Made by a program: the position numbers and the translations under genes. Positions 1-8,123 of a stretch of DNA of 64,000 nt are shown here, one piece after another. The DNA comes from Lysobacter sp. MMG2. GTDB taxonomy: Bacteria; Pseudomonadota; Gammaproteobacteria; Xanthomonadales; Xanthomonadaceae. The notes under the pieces are model-generated. The model made no database searches and was not told where the DNA came from. It worked only from the letters and a program-made list of their open reading frames with translations. Each line of letters starts with the position of its first letter. Within the stretch, counting starts at the first letter, position 1. The stretch spans positions 310,001 to 374,000 of the forward strand of contig NZ_JAERQY020000003.1 of NCBI RefSeq assembly GCF_016735495.2, written 5' to 3'.

Positions 1-395
1 AGCGCCCACGGCTTGAGGGCGTCGTCGCCCGACAGGTACGCCCGCAACGGCGCGAACGCCCGCCCGCCCAGCGCGGCCGGTTCGCTCAACTGCGCGTACA
101 AACGCCACTGGAGCGCGGCGGCGTCGAGGTCGTCGCTGGCGCCGGGCACGTTGGCGTCGAGGGTCTCGCGCACGAACTCGCCCGGCGTGAGGAAGCGCAG
201 GTTCGCGGCAATGCCGTGGCGCTGCGCCAGCGTCGACTGCAACCAGCGGCGCATCGCCACCTGCGGGATCAGCACCACCTCGGGCGCGAGCAAGGCCTGG
301 CCCGGCACGGGCTCGCGCAGCTGGTTGGCGAACAGCTCCGCCAGCACGTCCAGTGCATTGGAGTAGTAGAGGCGGAAGTCGGAGCGGCCGGGCAT
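1..395 (-). CDS. recC: RecC, exodeoxyribonuclease V gamma subunit (N-terminal part, cut by window edge)
   Basis: The minus strand from the ATG at 395 reads MPGRSDFRLYYSNALDVLAE and runs open off the left edge. The opening LYYSN...LAELFA, followed by VVLIPQVAMRRWLQ and LRFLTPGEFV, is the characteristic start of RecC, the Chi-recognising subunit of the RecBCD helicase-nuclease that processes double-strand ends. About 131 of roughly 1,100 residues are present. recB and recD would be expected beyond the left edge. It is transcribed away from mlaF, with 226 bp between the two starts. The family call rests on the N-terminus only. Confidence 0.85.
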   Translation of the reverse strand, partial: MPGRSDFRLYYSNALDVLAELFANQLREPVPGQALLAPEVVLIPQVAMRRWLQSTLAQRHGIAANLRFLTPGEFVRETLDANVPGASDDLDAAALQWRLYAQLSEPAALGGRAFAPLRAYLSGDDALKPWA

Positions 396-621
396 CGCCG
401 GTATCTTGCCGGAGTGCGGTCGCGCACGACGAGATGCGTTCTTTAAGGCGTCCCCAAAACCTCCTCGCCATGCTGGCCCTCGCCGTGCAGCGCCGACCCT
501 GCCGATCGTCAGGCGGGCAAAGTGCAGCGAACCTGCGACAATGCCGGTCTTCCGGTTCCCATTCAGCCCTAACCGGCCATCCTGCCAGGCTTCACGGCAG
601 CCGGCCGAACACGCCCCGCGC

Positions 622-1410
622 ATGACGAACGAAACCCCCATCGTCAGTCTTCGCCAGCTCCGCCTCGATCGCGGCGGACGCACCGTGCTGCGCGACATCA
701 CGCTGGACGTGCCGCGCGGCAGCATCGTCGCGGTGCTGGGCCCCTCGGGCAGCGGCAAGTCCACGCTGCTGGCTGCGCTGACCGGCGAACTCGAACCCAC
801 GTCCGGCTCGGTCGAAGTCTTCGGCCAGCCCGTGCCGCAGGGCCGTCGCGCGCTGCTCGAGCTGCGCAAGGGCATCGGCGTGCTGCTGCAGGGCAACGGC
901 CTGCTGACCGACCTCACCGCCGCCGAGAACGTGGCCCTGCCCCTGCGCGCGCACACCAAGCTGCCCGACGCGGTGATCCGCCAGCTGGTGCTGATGAAGC
1001 TGCATGCGGTGGGCCTGCGCGCGGTGGCCGATTCGTTCCCGCGCGAGCTCTCCGGCGGCATGGCGCGTCGCGTCGCGCTGGCCCGCGCGCTGGCGCTGGA
1101 TCCGCCGCTGATGATCTACGACGAACCGCTGACCGGCCTGGATCCGATCGCCTCGGGCGTGGTGATGGAGCTGGTCCGGCGCCTCAACGACACCCTGGGC
1201 CTGACCAGCATCGTGGTCACCCATCACGTGCACGAGACCCTGCCCGTCGCCGACCACGCCATCGTGATCGCCAACGGCGGGATCGTCTTTTCCGGCACGC
1301 CGGACCAGCTGCAGGGCAGCGACGACCCGTTCGTGCGCCAGTTCCTCAACGGCGAGCCCGACGGCCCGATCGCCTTCGACGCCGCGCCGCGCAACTCGGA
1401 GGCCGCCTGA
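622..1410 (+). CDS. mlaF: MlaF, ATPase of the Mla phospholipid transporter
   Basis: This is a 262-residue ABC ATPase with Walker A GPSGSGKST (40-48), a Q-loop near residue 90, signature LSGGM (143-147), Walker B LMIYDEP (163-169) and switch His201. In the family it powers MlaE in the inner membrane, moving phospholipid between the inner membrane and periplasmic MlaC to keep outer-membrane lipid asymmetry. The ATG at 622 is chosen because homology begins there; the frame is open further upstream, but that part is not protein-like. Its last base starts mlaE (TGATG overlap), which indicates translational coupling. The LDPIASGVV stretch after Walker B fits MlaF rather than a generic exporter. Confidence 0.93.
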   Translation: MTNETPIVSLRQLRLDRGGRTVLRDITLDVPRGSIVAVLGPSGSGKSTLLAALTGELEPTSGSVEVFGQPVPQGRRALLELRKGIGVLLQGNGLLTDLTAAENVALPLRAHTKLPDAVIRQLVLMKLHAVGLRAVADSFPRELSGGMARRVALARALALDPPLMIYDEPLTGLDPIASGVVMELVRRLNDTLGLTSIVVTHHVHETLPVADHAIVIANGGIVFSGTPDQLQGSDDPFVRQFLNGEPDGPIAFDAAPRNSEAA

Positions 1411-2159
1411 TGCCCTTCGTCGCCGCCACCCGCTCCCTGGGTCGGGCCGGGCTGTTCTCGCTGTCCGTGCTGCGGGCGTCCAAGCCGACCGCCGACTTTT
1501 GGCGCGAGCTGACTCGCGAGATTTACAAGATCGGCGCACGTTCGCTGCCGATCATCGCCGTTGGCGGCGCGTTCGTCGGCCTTTCGGTGACGCTGTTGGG
1601 CTATCGCGCGCTCGAGACCTACGGCGCCACCGCCCAGGTCAGCGCCCTGCTCGGCCTGGGCCTGTACCGCGAACTGGGCCCCGTGCTGACCGCCCTGCTC
1701 TTCGTCGGCCGCGCGGGCAGCTCGATCGCCGCCGAACTGGGCCTGATGCGCGCCACCGACCAGATCACCGCGCTCGGCCTGATGGCCATCGACCCGGTCG
1801 GCAAGGCCGTGGCGCCGCGCTTCTGGGCGGCGGTGATTTCCGTGCCGCTGCTCACCGCGTTCTTCATCAGCTTTGCCATCGCTGCCAGCTACTTCGAGTC
1901 GGTCCACGTGATCGGCCTGGACAACGGCACTTTCTGGCAGGTGCTCAAGGACAGCGTCGACTTCGCCGACGACTTCGTCATGGCCTTCGTGAAGGCGGCG
2001 GTGTTCGGCGGCACCTCGGCGCTGGTCGCGGCCTACGTGGGCTACCACGCGGAGCCGACCATCGAGGGCACCTCGGTGGCCACGACCCGCGCCGTGGTGA
2101 ATGCCTCGCTGCTGGTCCTGATGTTCAATTTCGTGATGTCGGCCTTCCTGTTCCAGTAG
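1410..2159 (+). CDS. mlaE: MlaE, permease of the Mla phospholipid transporter
   Basis: This 249-residue polytopic inner-membrane protein belongs to the MlaE/YrbE family. It carries the hallmark GGAFVGLSVTLLGY segment and the ELGPVLTALLFVGRAGSSIAAELG block around the central helices, then several hydrophobic helices to the C-terminus. It forms the membrane core that the MlaD ring sits on and MlaF/MlaB drive from the cytoplasm. The start overlaps the mlaF stop by one base. The next gene, mlaD, lies about 100 bp on because a repeat is inserted between them. Confidence 0.93.
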   Translation: MPFVAATRSLGRAGLFSLSVLRASKPTADFWRELTREIYKIGARSLPIIAVGGAFVGLSVTLLGYRALETYGATAQVSALLGLGLYRELGPVLTALLFVGRAGSSIAAELGLMRATDQITALGLMAIDPVGKAVAPRFWAAVISVPLLTAFFISFAIAASYFESVHVIGLDNGTFWQVLKDSVDFADDFVMAFVKAAVFGGTSALVAAYVGYHAEPTIEGTSVATTRAVVNASLLVLMFNFVMSAFLFQ

Positions 2160-2160
2160 C

Positions 2161-2261
2161 CGGGATTCGGGATTGGAGATTCGGGATTCGTAGAAGCCCG
2201 CTCCAGCCCGGTCCGTCACCCTCGCTCTTGCGAATCCCCAATCCCGAATCCCGAATCCCGC
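2161..2261. repeat. Imperfect inverted repeat (GGGATTCGGGATT type) between mlaE and mlaD
   Basis: The left arm (2161-2190) is built of GGGATTC/GGGATTG units and the right arm (2231-2261) is nearly its reverse complement, separated by about 40 bases. It starts directly after the mlaE stop codon and ends one base before the mlaD ATG. It therefore fills the whole intercistronic gap and replaces any ordinary ribosome-binding site. It looks like a short palindromic intergenic element of the kind dispersed in xanthomonad genomes. Confidence 0.75.
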
Positions 2262-2262
2262 C

Positions 2263-2826
2263 ATGACCGTCCGAGCCCCAAGAATCGAATTCGCCGTTGG
2301 CGCCTTCCTGCTGCTGGCCCTGGCCTCGCTGCTGGTCCTGGCGCTGGCCTCGACCAATGGCCGCTGGGGCGTGGGCGGCGACACCTACGAGGTGACGGCC
2401 CGCTTCTCGACCATCGGCGCCCTGCGGCCCAACGCGCCGATCAAGATCGGCGGCGTGGCGATAGGACATGTCGCCAAGATCGACGTCGATCCCGTCAAGT
2501 TCGACACCGTTGTCACCCTGGCGATCAACAAGCGCTACGACAAGCTGCCGGCCGACACCGCCGCCAGCATCCTCACCAGCGGCCTGCTGGGCGAGAGCTA
2601 CGTGAACCTGGCGCCGGGTGGCGATCCCGAGAACCTGAAGCCCGGCGACGAGCTCTACCTGACCCAATCGGCGGTGGACCTGATCCAGCTGGTGGGCAAG
2701 TACATGTTCAGCGGCGGTGGCGCGAAGCCTGCCGACAATGCCGGCCAGGCTCCGGACCCGAACGCCGGCGTTCCCGATTACCTCCAGGGCGAAGCCGCCC
2801 CCAAGGAAGAGACCAAGACCCCATGA
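2263..2826 (+). CDS. mlaD: MlaD, MCE-domain substrate-binding protein
   Basis: This 187-residue protein has one N-terminal membrane helix (about 10-30) and an MCE domain (about 42-120) with VTARFSTIGALRPNAPIKIGGVAIG at its start. This is the periplasmic hexameric ring that passes phospholipid between MlaE and MlaC. The length is normal for the family (about 180). The C-terminal tail (140-187) is Pro/Ala/Gly-rich and probably disordered. No Shine-Dalgarno is visible because the preceding repeat runs up to the ATG. The stop overlaps the mlaC start by four bases (ATGA). Confidence 0.93.
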   Translation: MTVRAPRIEFAVGAFLLLALASLLVLALASTNGRWGVGGDTYEVTARFSTIGALRPNAPIKIGGVAIGHVAKIDVDPVKFDTVVTLAINKRYDKLPADTAASILTSGLLGESYVNLAPGGDPENLKPGDELYLTQSAVDLIQLVGKYMFSGGGAKPADNAGQAPDPNAGVPDYLQGEAAPKEETKTP

Positions 2827-3503
2827 AGCGCATCCCCCACCGCTCCTTGACCGTTTTCATTGCCGCCGCCCTGGCCGTCGCCGCGCCGGGCGCCGTGCTG
2901 GCCCAGGCCGCCGACGCGGCGGCCCCGGCCGCCGCGAGCGCCGCCCCGGCCGGCTCGCCGAGCCAGCTGGTGCTGAGCAATTCGACCCGCATCCTGGCGA
3001 CGCTGGAATCGCGCCGCGCCGAGTTCACCCAGAACCGCGCCGCCCTGCGTGACTTCATCGCCAGCGAGTTCAACGCGATGTTCGACCGCGACTACTCCGC
3101 CCGCCTGGTGCTGGGCGTGCACGGCCGCGGCGCGTCCGACGCCGACGTGAAGGTGTTCGCCGACGCGCTCGCCGACAGCCTGATGCAGCGTTACGGCTCC
3201 TCGCTGCTGGACCTCAACACCAAGCTCAAGGTGCGCGTGAAGTCGGAAACCCCGCTGCGCGGCGGCGCCATCGTCAAGGTGTCCAGCGAGTACCTGCGCC
3301 AGGGCAACGAAGCCGTGCCGGTGGACTACCTCATGCGCAAGGTCGGCACGCAGTGGAAGGTGTTCGACGTGATGGTGGAAGGCGTCAGCTTCGTGCAGAC
3401 CTTCCGCAACCAGTTCGACGCGCCGCTGAAGCAGAAGTCGATCCCGCAGGTCGCCGCCGACATCAAGGCCGGCAAGCTGCAGGCACAGGCGGCCAGCAAC
3501 TGA
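2823..3503 (+). CDS. mlaC: MlaC, periplasmic phospholipid shuttle
   Basis: This 226-residue protein has a cleavable signal peptide (hydrophobic core about 10-24, probable cut after AQA near residue 29), followed by an Ala-rich stretch and the MlaC/Ttg2D fold. Typical features are the N-terminal helices (TRILATLESRRAEF) and the central KVSSEYLRQGNEAVPVDYLM region. It ferries phospholipids across the periplasm between the MlaA-porin complex and MlaFEDB. It overlaps mlaD by four bases and is followed two bases later by mlaB. Confidence 0.92.
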   Translation: MKRIPHRSLTVFIAAALAVAAPGAVLAQAADAAAPAAASAAPAGSPSQLVLSNSTRILATLESRRAEFTQNRAALRDFIASEFNAMFDRDYSARLVLGVHGRGASDADVKVFADALADSLMQRYGSSLLDLNTKLKVRVKSETPLRGGAIVKVSSEYLRQGNEAVPVDYLMRKVGTQWKVFDVMVEGVSFVQTFRNQFDAPLKQKSIPQVAADIKAGKLQAQAASN

Positions 3504-3505
3504 CC

Positions 3506-3781
3506 ATGGCCGCTGCGACGGTCCGCCAGGACGGTGACACCCTCGCCTTCGGCGGCGTGCTCGAGCGCGCCGCCGTTGCCTCGTTGTGGTCGCAGCTGCG
3601 CGCGGCGAAGGCGCGACGGCTCGACCTGAGCGCCGTGGAATCGGTCGACAGCGCGGGACTGGCGCTGCTGGCCGAGCTCAGCGCGCGCCTGGGGATCGTC
3701 GAAGTCGTCGGTTCGCCGCCCGGTCTGTCCGAACTGCGCAGCGCGTACCGCCTGGATTCCACGCTCGCCTTCGCCGGCTGA
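3506..3781 (+). CDS. mlaB: MlaB, STAS-domain subunit of the Mla transporter
   Basis: This 91-residue cytoplasmic protein is a single STAS domain with the diagnostic LSAVESVDSAGLALLAEL segment (about 41-58; conserved Ser49). MlaB binds MlaF and is needed for assembly and activity of the ABC complex. The ATG at 3506 lies two bases after the mlaC stop and gives the usual MlaB length; the frame upstream is an open overlap with mlaC and is not used. Its position as fifth gene of mlaFEDCB supports the call. Confidence 0.88.
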   Translation: MAAATVRQDGDTLAFGGVLERAAVASLWSQLRAAKARRLDLSAVESVDSAGLALLAELSARLGIVEVVGSPPGLSELRSAYRLDSTLAFAG

Positions 3782-3843
3782 GCCGCGACACTCCGTTCCG
3801 GTCGTGGCCGCGGGCCCGGCCGGCCGAGCATTTCCCGAGCCTT

Positions 3844-3849
3844 TACACT
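3844..3849 (+). promoter_or_regulatory. Candidate -10 element of a leaderless mlaA promoter
   Basis: TACACT at 3844-3849 is followed by only seven bases before the mlaA ATG, so a transcript starting at the usual distance would begin at or next to the start codon. No convincing -35 hexamer or Shine-Dalgarno is visible. The same TACACTGCG string occurs upstream of several other genes here. Confidence 0.4.
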
Positions 3850-3856
3850 GCGACCC

Positions 3857-5071
3857 ATGCGCCCCCACGCACCCCTCATCGCATTCGTGCTCGCCGCCGC
3901 GCCGCTGCTCGGCCAGGCGCAGATCATTACCCGTCCGCTGTCCGGCGCGCAGAGCGAGGAATTCGATCGCTGCATGAAGGCCGCCGGCACCGACGCCGCG
4001 GCCGCGCGCAAGTGCGTGGCCGCAACCATCGACGGCGAGACCGGCCGACCGCCGGCCGAGGCCCAGCCGCCGTCGACGCCGACGCCACCGCCGACGGATG
4101 AAACGCAGCCGCCCGCCACGCCGACCGTGCCGCCGCCGTCCGAACCCGTGCCGCCTCCGGTCCCGCCGACCGAGCCGGCCACGACGCCGCCGACGGAGCA
4201 GGTGACGCCGCCCGATGCACCGGTGCCGACCGACATCCCGCCCACGCCCGTCGATGCGCCCGAACCGGGCGCCGACGTGCAGGGCGAACCGACCCAGGCC
4301 GAGCGCGACTTCGACGACATCTACGGCCAGTACGGCGATCCGAACCTGCCCACGCCGATGGCGCCGCCTGCGGTCTACGACCCGTGGGAGCGCTACAACC
4401 GCGGCATGCACAAGTTCAACAATGCGGTCGACCGCACCGTCGCGCGTCCGCTCGCGCGCGGCTACGTGAAAGTGGTGCCGCGCCCGTTCCGCCTGGGCGT
4501 CAGCAACTTCTTCAACAACCTCGGCCAGCCGGTGTCGGCGATCAACGCGCTGTTGCAGGGCAAGCCGAAGCAGGCGGGGCAGTCGCTGGGGCGTTTCCTG
4601 CTCAACTCGACGCTGGGCATCGGCGGCATCTTCGACCCGGCGTCGGACGCCAAGCTGCCCAACAAGAGCGAGGATTTCGGCCAGACGCTGGGCATCTGGG
4701 GCTGGAAGAACTCGCGCTTCGTCGAACTGCCGCTGTTCGGCCCCCGCACGCTGCGCGACAGCTTCGGCATGGTCGGCGACGCGCCGCTGAGCCCGCTGCG
4801 CCAGGTCGAGGCCGACCGCGTGCGCATCCCGCTGCAGGGCCTGCAGCTGGTGGACGTGCGCGCGCAGCTGCTGGCGACCGACAGCTTCCGCGAAGGCGCC
4901 GAAGACGACTACACGCTGGTGCGCGATGCGTGGATCCAGCGCCGCAACTACCAGATCTTCGGCGACCGCATGCGCGATGAAGACCAGTCGCTGCCGGATT
5001 ACCTGCGCGACGACACCAACCCGCAGGTGCCGGTGGATGCGATGCCGGTGATGCCGACGGACGGCAGCTGA
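3857..5071 (+). CDS. mlaA: MlaA/VacJ-family protein with a Pro-rich N-terminal extension and no lipobox
   Basis: This 404-residue protein has a C-terminal MlaA domain (about 174-385) beginning YDPWERYNRGMHKFN and containing the GVSNFFNNLGQPV and FLLNSTLGIGG blocks. MlaA normally is an outer-membrane lipoprotein that removes mislocalised phospholipid from the outer leaflet, working with a porin. Here the signal peptide (about 1-21) ends GQA-Q with no lipobox Cys. It is followed by a short Cys39...Cys53 segment and a long Pro/Thr linker (about 63-140). E. coli MlaA is about 250 residues. It follows mlaB by 75 bp, probably with its own promoter as well as read-through. Confidence 0.88.
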   Translation: MRPHAPLIAFVLAAAPLLGQAQIITRPLSGAQSEEFDRCMKAAGTDAAAARKCVAATIDGETGRPPAEAQPPSTPTPPPTDETQPPATPTVPPPSEPVPPPVPPTEPATTPPTEQVTPPDAPVPTDIPPTPVDAPEPGADVQGEPTQAERDFDDIYGQYGDPNLPTPMAPPAVYDPWERYNRGMHKFNNAVDRTVARPLARGYVKVVPRPFRLGVSNFFNNLGQPVSAINALLQGKPKQAGQSLGRFLLNSTLGIGGIFDPASDAKLPNKSEDFGQTLGIWGWKNSRFVELPLFGPRTLRDSFGMVGDAPLSPLRQVEADRVRIPLQGLQLVDVRAQLLATDSFREGAEDDYTLVRDAWIQRRNYQIFGDRMRDEDQSLPDYLRDDTNPQVPVDAMPVMPTDGS

Positions 5072-5101
5072 GTGCGGCCCTTACTGTCGCGATGAAATGC
5101 G

Positions 5102-5134
5102 AAAGCCCCGGTGGAAACGCCGGGGCTTTTCTCT
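5102..5134 (+). terminator. Rho-independent terminator after mlaA
   Basis: Stem AAAGCCCCGG (5102-5111) pairs with CCGGGGCTTT (5120-5129) across an 8-base loop, followed by a short T-rich run. It lies 31 bases past the mlaA stop and closes the mla operon. Confidence 0.85.
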
Positions 5135-5177
5135 TGAGGACGGGCTTGTGCAGCGCGGCCGCGGCGGCTCGCTTACA

Positions 5178-5271
5178 CCGTCATTCCATCTACCGTCACC
5201 GCACCTACCGTCATCCCGCGAAGGCCGGGATCCAGGCCGTCACGCTTCGGACTTCTGTACGGAATGACGGG
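5178..5271. repeat. CGTCATCCCGCGAAGG-type palindromic repeat between mlaA and rmuC
   Basis: Several CCGTCAT starts (5178, 5193, 5208) precede a CGAAGGCCGGGATCC core, and the unit ends in GGAATGACGG on the opposite orientation (5261-5270). It sits in the gap between the convergent 3' ends of mlaA and rmuC. Related copies lie at 13858, 21437, 27887 and 62800. Confidence 0.75.
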
Positions 5272-5300
5272 AAGGGCAGGGCGCAGACGGATGCCGCGCC

Positions 5301-6857
5301 TCAATCGCCCGATCCCGACCGCTCCAGCGTCAGCGGAAGCACCTGTTCGTCCGGCGCCAGTTCGGCCGACAACGCCTTCTTCCCCTTCACGCCAAGCTCG
5401 ACGAGTCGGCGCGCGCGCGGGATCACCGCATGCGTCGATTCCGACAGCTTGTTGCGCGCGTTGACGAAGGAGGTGTTGGCTTCGTTGAGCTTGCGGCCCA
5501 CCTGGTCGAACTCCGTCAGGAAGTTCTGCAACGCGTCGAGCACGCGGCCGCCAGCGTCGCTGATGTCGATGGCCTGGCGCTGGATCTTGTCGCGCGTCCA
5601 CAGGCGCTCGATCACGCGCAGCACCGCCATCAACGTATTGGGCGAGGCGAACACGATGCCGCGCGCGAACGCGTCCGTCTGCAGCGCAGGATCGGTGCCC
5701 AGCGCGGCCGACAGCGCGCCTTCGATCGGCACGAAGGCGACGGTGACTTCCAGCGCCGAATCGCCGACGGCCTTGGGGTAGTTCTTGTCGGCCAGGTCCT
5801 TCATGTGCTGGCGCAGCGCGACCGCGTGGCGCCGCAGCGCGTCCTCGTGCTCTTCCGGGGTCTGCGCGTTCATCGCCTGCTCCCAGTCGATGAGGTTGAC
5901 CTTGCTGTCGACCACGATGCGGCGGTCGCCGGGCAGGCGCACGACCACGTCCGGACGCAAGCGACGGCCTTCGTCGTCCTCGCTGGAGGCCTGGCGATCG
6001 TAATGCGTGCCGTCTTCCAGCCCGGAACTGCGCAGCACGCTTTCCAGCATCAGCTCGCCCCAGTCGCCGCGCACCTTGGCGCTGCCCTTGAGCGCGCGCG
6101 TCAGCGCCGACGCCTGCGCCGCCATGTCCTGGTTGAGCGTCTTGAGCTCGTTGACCGCGCCGGCAAGCGAGGCGCGCTCCTTGGCTTCCTCGCCGTAGAC
6201 GGTGTCCACGCGCGTGCGGAATTCGTTGAGCTGGTTGGCGAAGGGCTTGAGCAGCGTCTCGAAGTCGGTGCGCGACTGCTGCGTGGCGGTGCGCACGTTG
6301 TTCTCGAACTGGGCGCCGCGTTCCTCGAAGGTCTTGCCGGCCAGTTCGGCGAAGGTGGCCGACAGCTTCGTCTGCGCGGATTCCAGGAAGCCCTTGATCT
6401 CGGCCTTGGCCTGCTCGGCATGGGCGAGGTTGGCTTCGGTCTGCGCGGAGCGCTCGCGTTGCAGTGCCAGTTCGGCGCGCAAATGCGACAGCTCACCGCG
6501 CTCGGCGTCCAGGCGGGCGCGCAGGTCGGCCAGCTCAGTGTCGCGGGCGCGCAGGTTGGCGTTGAGTTCCGCCGCCGCCGTGCCGTGCCGCTCCGCGCGG
6601 GCCTGTGCTTCGCCGCACTCCTGCGCCAGTCGCGAGAGATCGCGCTCGCGCGACGCCAGGTCGGCGTCGCGCTCGGCCAGCCGCACGGTCAGCGCGGACA
6701 GTTCGATCGCCTTGGCGCGCTCGGCTTCGCGCAGCGCGGACAGCTCCGCGGCGTTCGCGCTATCGCCCTGGCCGCGCGAGAGCCGCGTCAGCTGCCAGGC
6801 CACGTAGGCCAGCATGAGCACGATGACGGCGCCCGCCGCGTAGATCAGCGTGTCCAT
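5301..6857 (-). CDS. rmuC: RmuC-family DNA recombination protein
   Basis: This 518-residue protein starts at the ATG at 6857 with an N-terminal membrane helix (MDTLIYAAGAVIVLMLAYVA). A long Glu/Ala/Arg-rich coiled coil (about 30-200) follows, then the RmuC domain with KGSAKVRGDWGELMLESVL, the DVVVRLPGDRRIVVDSKV strand and FASPNTLMAVLRVIE. RmuC is linked to limiting inversions and recombination at short repeats and has a restriction-endonuclease-like core. The D...DSK motif of that core is present. An upstream in-frame start (6914) is possible but would extend past the putative -10 at 6893-6898. Confidence 0.9.
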   Translation of the reverse strand: MDTLIYAAGAVIVLMLAYVAWQLTRLSRGQGDSANAAELSALREAERAKAIELSALTVRLAERDADLASRERDLSRLAQECGEAQARAERHGTAAAELNANLRARDTELADLRARLDAERGELSHLRAELALQRERSAQTEANLAHAEQAKAEIKGFLESAQTKLSATFAELAGKTFEERGAQFENNVRTATQQSRTDFETLLKPFANQLNEFRTRVDTVYGEEAKERASLAGAVNELKTLNQDMAAQASALTRALKGSAKVRGDWGELMLESVLRSSGLEDGTHYDRQASSEDDEGRRLRPDVVVRLPGDRRIVVDSKVNLIDWEQAMNAQTPEEHEDALRRHAVALRQHMKDLADKNYPKAVGDSALEVTVAFVPIEGALSAALGTDPALQTDAFARGIVFASPNTLMAVLRVIERLWTRDKIQRQAIDISDAGGRVLDALQNFLTEFDQVGRKLNEANTSFVNARNKLSESTHAVIPRARRLVELGVKGKKALSAELAPDEQVLPLTLERSGSGD

Positions 6858-6892
6858 GGAAGGTTGGCCTCGTGCGGTTCGATACAGGGTCC

Positions 6893-6898
6893 AGTGTA
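6893..6898 (-). promoter_or_regulatory. Candidate -10 element upstream of rmuC, inside a short palindrome
   Basis: The minus strand carries TACACT 35 bases before the rmuC ATG. It lies within an inverted repeat with arms GATACA (6881-6886) and TGTATC (6895-6900). No clear -35 is seen. Confidence 0.35.
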
Positions 6899-6903
6899 TC
6901 GGT

Positions 6904-6928
6904 GCGCGTCTCAATGGGTGAGACGCGC
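6904..6928 (-). terminator. Hairpin after rlmI, weak terminator candidate
   Basis: GCGCGTCTCA (6904-6913) and TGAGACGCGC (6919-6928) form a perfect 10-bp stem with a 5-base loop, about 20 bases past the rlmI stop. There is no T-run, so it may be a Rho-assisted or RNA-stabilising hairpin. Confidence 0.45.
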
Positions 6929-6947
6929 CACGCGTAGCGAAGCCGCG

Positions 6948-8117
6948 TCAGTCCACCACGCGGCAGAACACCGCCTTGAGGTAGCGCGATTCCTGCACCT
7001 GCGCGAGCCACGGGTGGTCCGCACCGGCGCCCGCGACCTTGAGCACCTGCACCGTGCGCCCGGAATAGAACGCGGCGCGACGCAGCATGTCGAGGAACTG
7101 GTCCTCGGCGACCAGGCCGGTGCACGAGAACGTCGCGAACAGGCCGCCCGGCTTCACCACGCCCAGCGCCAGCTTGTTCATGTCCAGGTACTTCTTCAGC
7201 GCGGGAATGACCTGCTCGCGGTCGCGCGTCATCTTGGCCGGGTCGAGGATGACCACGTCGTACTGGTCGCCGCGGATGCCGGCGTCGCGCAGCCACGGGA
7301 AGATGTCGGCCTGCACGAAGCGCGGGCGCACGTTGTTGAGCTTGGCGTTGCCCTTGGCGATTTCGATCACGTCGGCGTCGATGTCCACGCCGGTCACTTC
7401 GGAGGCGCCACGCACGGCTGAGTACACCGCGAAACCGCCGGTGTTGCAGCACAGGTCAAGCACGGTCTTGTCCTTCACCTGCTGCGACAGCCACTCGCGG
7501 TTCTCGCGCTGGTCGGCGAAGAAACCGGTCTTGTGCGCGCCGGCCGGGTCGGCGCGGAACTTGATGCCGTATTCGGTGATGACCGCCGGCGGTACGGCTT
7601 CGCTGCCGCGGAAGTCGAAGGATTCCTGCTTCTGCACGTGCTCGTCGGCGAAGCTGTAGAAGCGGCAGCCGGGGAACTGCGCCTTGAGCGCCTCGTAGAT
7701 CCACTCGCGATGGCGGAACATGCCGGCGCTGAAGAACTCCACCACCAGCAGGTCGCCGTAGCGGTCCACGACCAGGCCGGAGAGCCCGTCGCCCTCGCTG
7801 TGCACCACGCGCCAGGCGTCGCTCACCTCGTCGAGCTTGAGCACGTCGCGGCGCAGCGAGACGGCCGCGGCGATCTTGCGGGCGAACCAGCCGGCGTCGA
7901 CCTCGACGTCCGGGTTCGCTTCCAGGATGCGCACGGCGATGCGCGAGTGGCCGTTGTAGAAGCCGCGGCCGATCCAGTCGCCCTCTACGCCCACGACATC
8001 GACGATGGCGCCGGGCTTGGGCCGCTGGGCGGGCTTGTCGACGAGGCGCTGGAAGATCCAGGGGTGGGTGGATTTCCAGGCGTTCTTGAGGCGTACGGTG
8101 GGGAGTTCGGCGTTCAT
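6948..8117 (-). CDS. rlmI: RlmI-like 23S rRNA (cytosine-C5) methyltransferase
   Basis: This 389-residue protein has an N-terminal PUA domain (about 1-75, beginning VRLKNAWKSTHPWIFQ), a middle EEHEA-like domain and a C-terminal Rossmann methyltransferase with SAM loop LDLCCNTGGFAVYSA. Asp in the GVDIDADVIE strand, DPAK, and the TFSC segment (Cys332) are visible. E. coli RlmI makes m5C1962 in 23S rRNA and is 396 residues, so the length fits. It is divergent from the rhomboid gene. The distinction from other RlmI/RlmL-like enzymes is by overall layout. Confidence 0.85.
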   Translation of the reverse strand: MNAELPTVRLKNAWKSTHPWIFQRLVDKPAQRPKPGAIVDVVGVEGDWIGRGFYNGHSRIAVRILEANPDVEVDAGWFARKIAAAVSLRRDVLKLDEVSDAWRVVHSEGDGLSGLVVDRYGDLLVVEFFSAGMFRHREWIYEALKAQFPGCRFYSFADEHVQKQESFDFRGSEAVPPAVITEYGIKFRADPAGAHKTGFFADQRENREWLSQQVKDKTVLDLCCNTGGFAVYSAVRGASEVTGVDIDADVIEIAKGNAKLNNVRPRFVQADIFPWLRDAGIRGDQYDVVILDPAKMTRDREQVIPALKKYLDMNKLALGVVKPGGLFATFSCTGLVAEDQFLDMLRRAAFYSGRTVQVLKVAGAGADHPWLAQVQESRYLKAVFCRVVD

Positions 8118-8123
8118 CCGGGC

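Noticed and set aside
1225-1911. CACGTG cores in mlaF (1225) and mlaE (1906), also at 15701, as further parS sites
   Set aside because: The flanks do not match the 16-bp palindrome; only the central six bases agree.
5430-7421. 663-codon open frame on the plus strand opposite rmuC and rlmI
   Set aside because: Composition is Gln/Arg/Val/His-rich with no family resemblance, and the opposite strand holds two clear genes. Long antisense frames are expected at this GC content.
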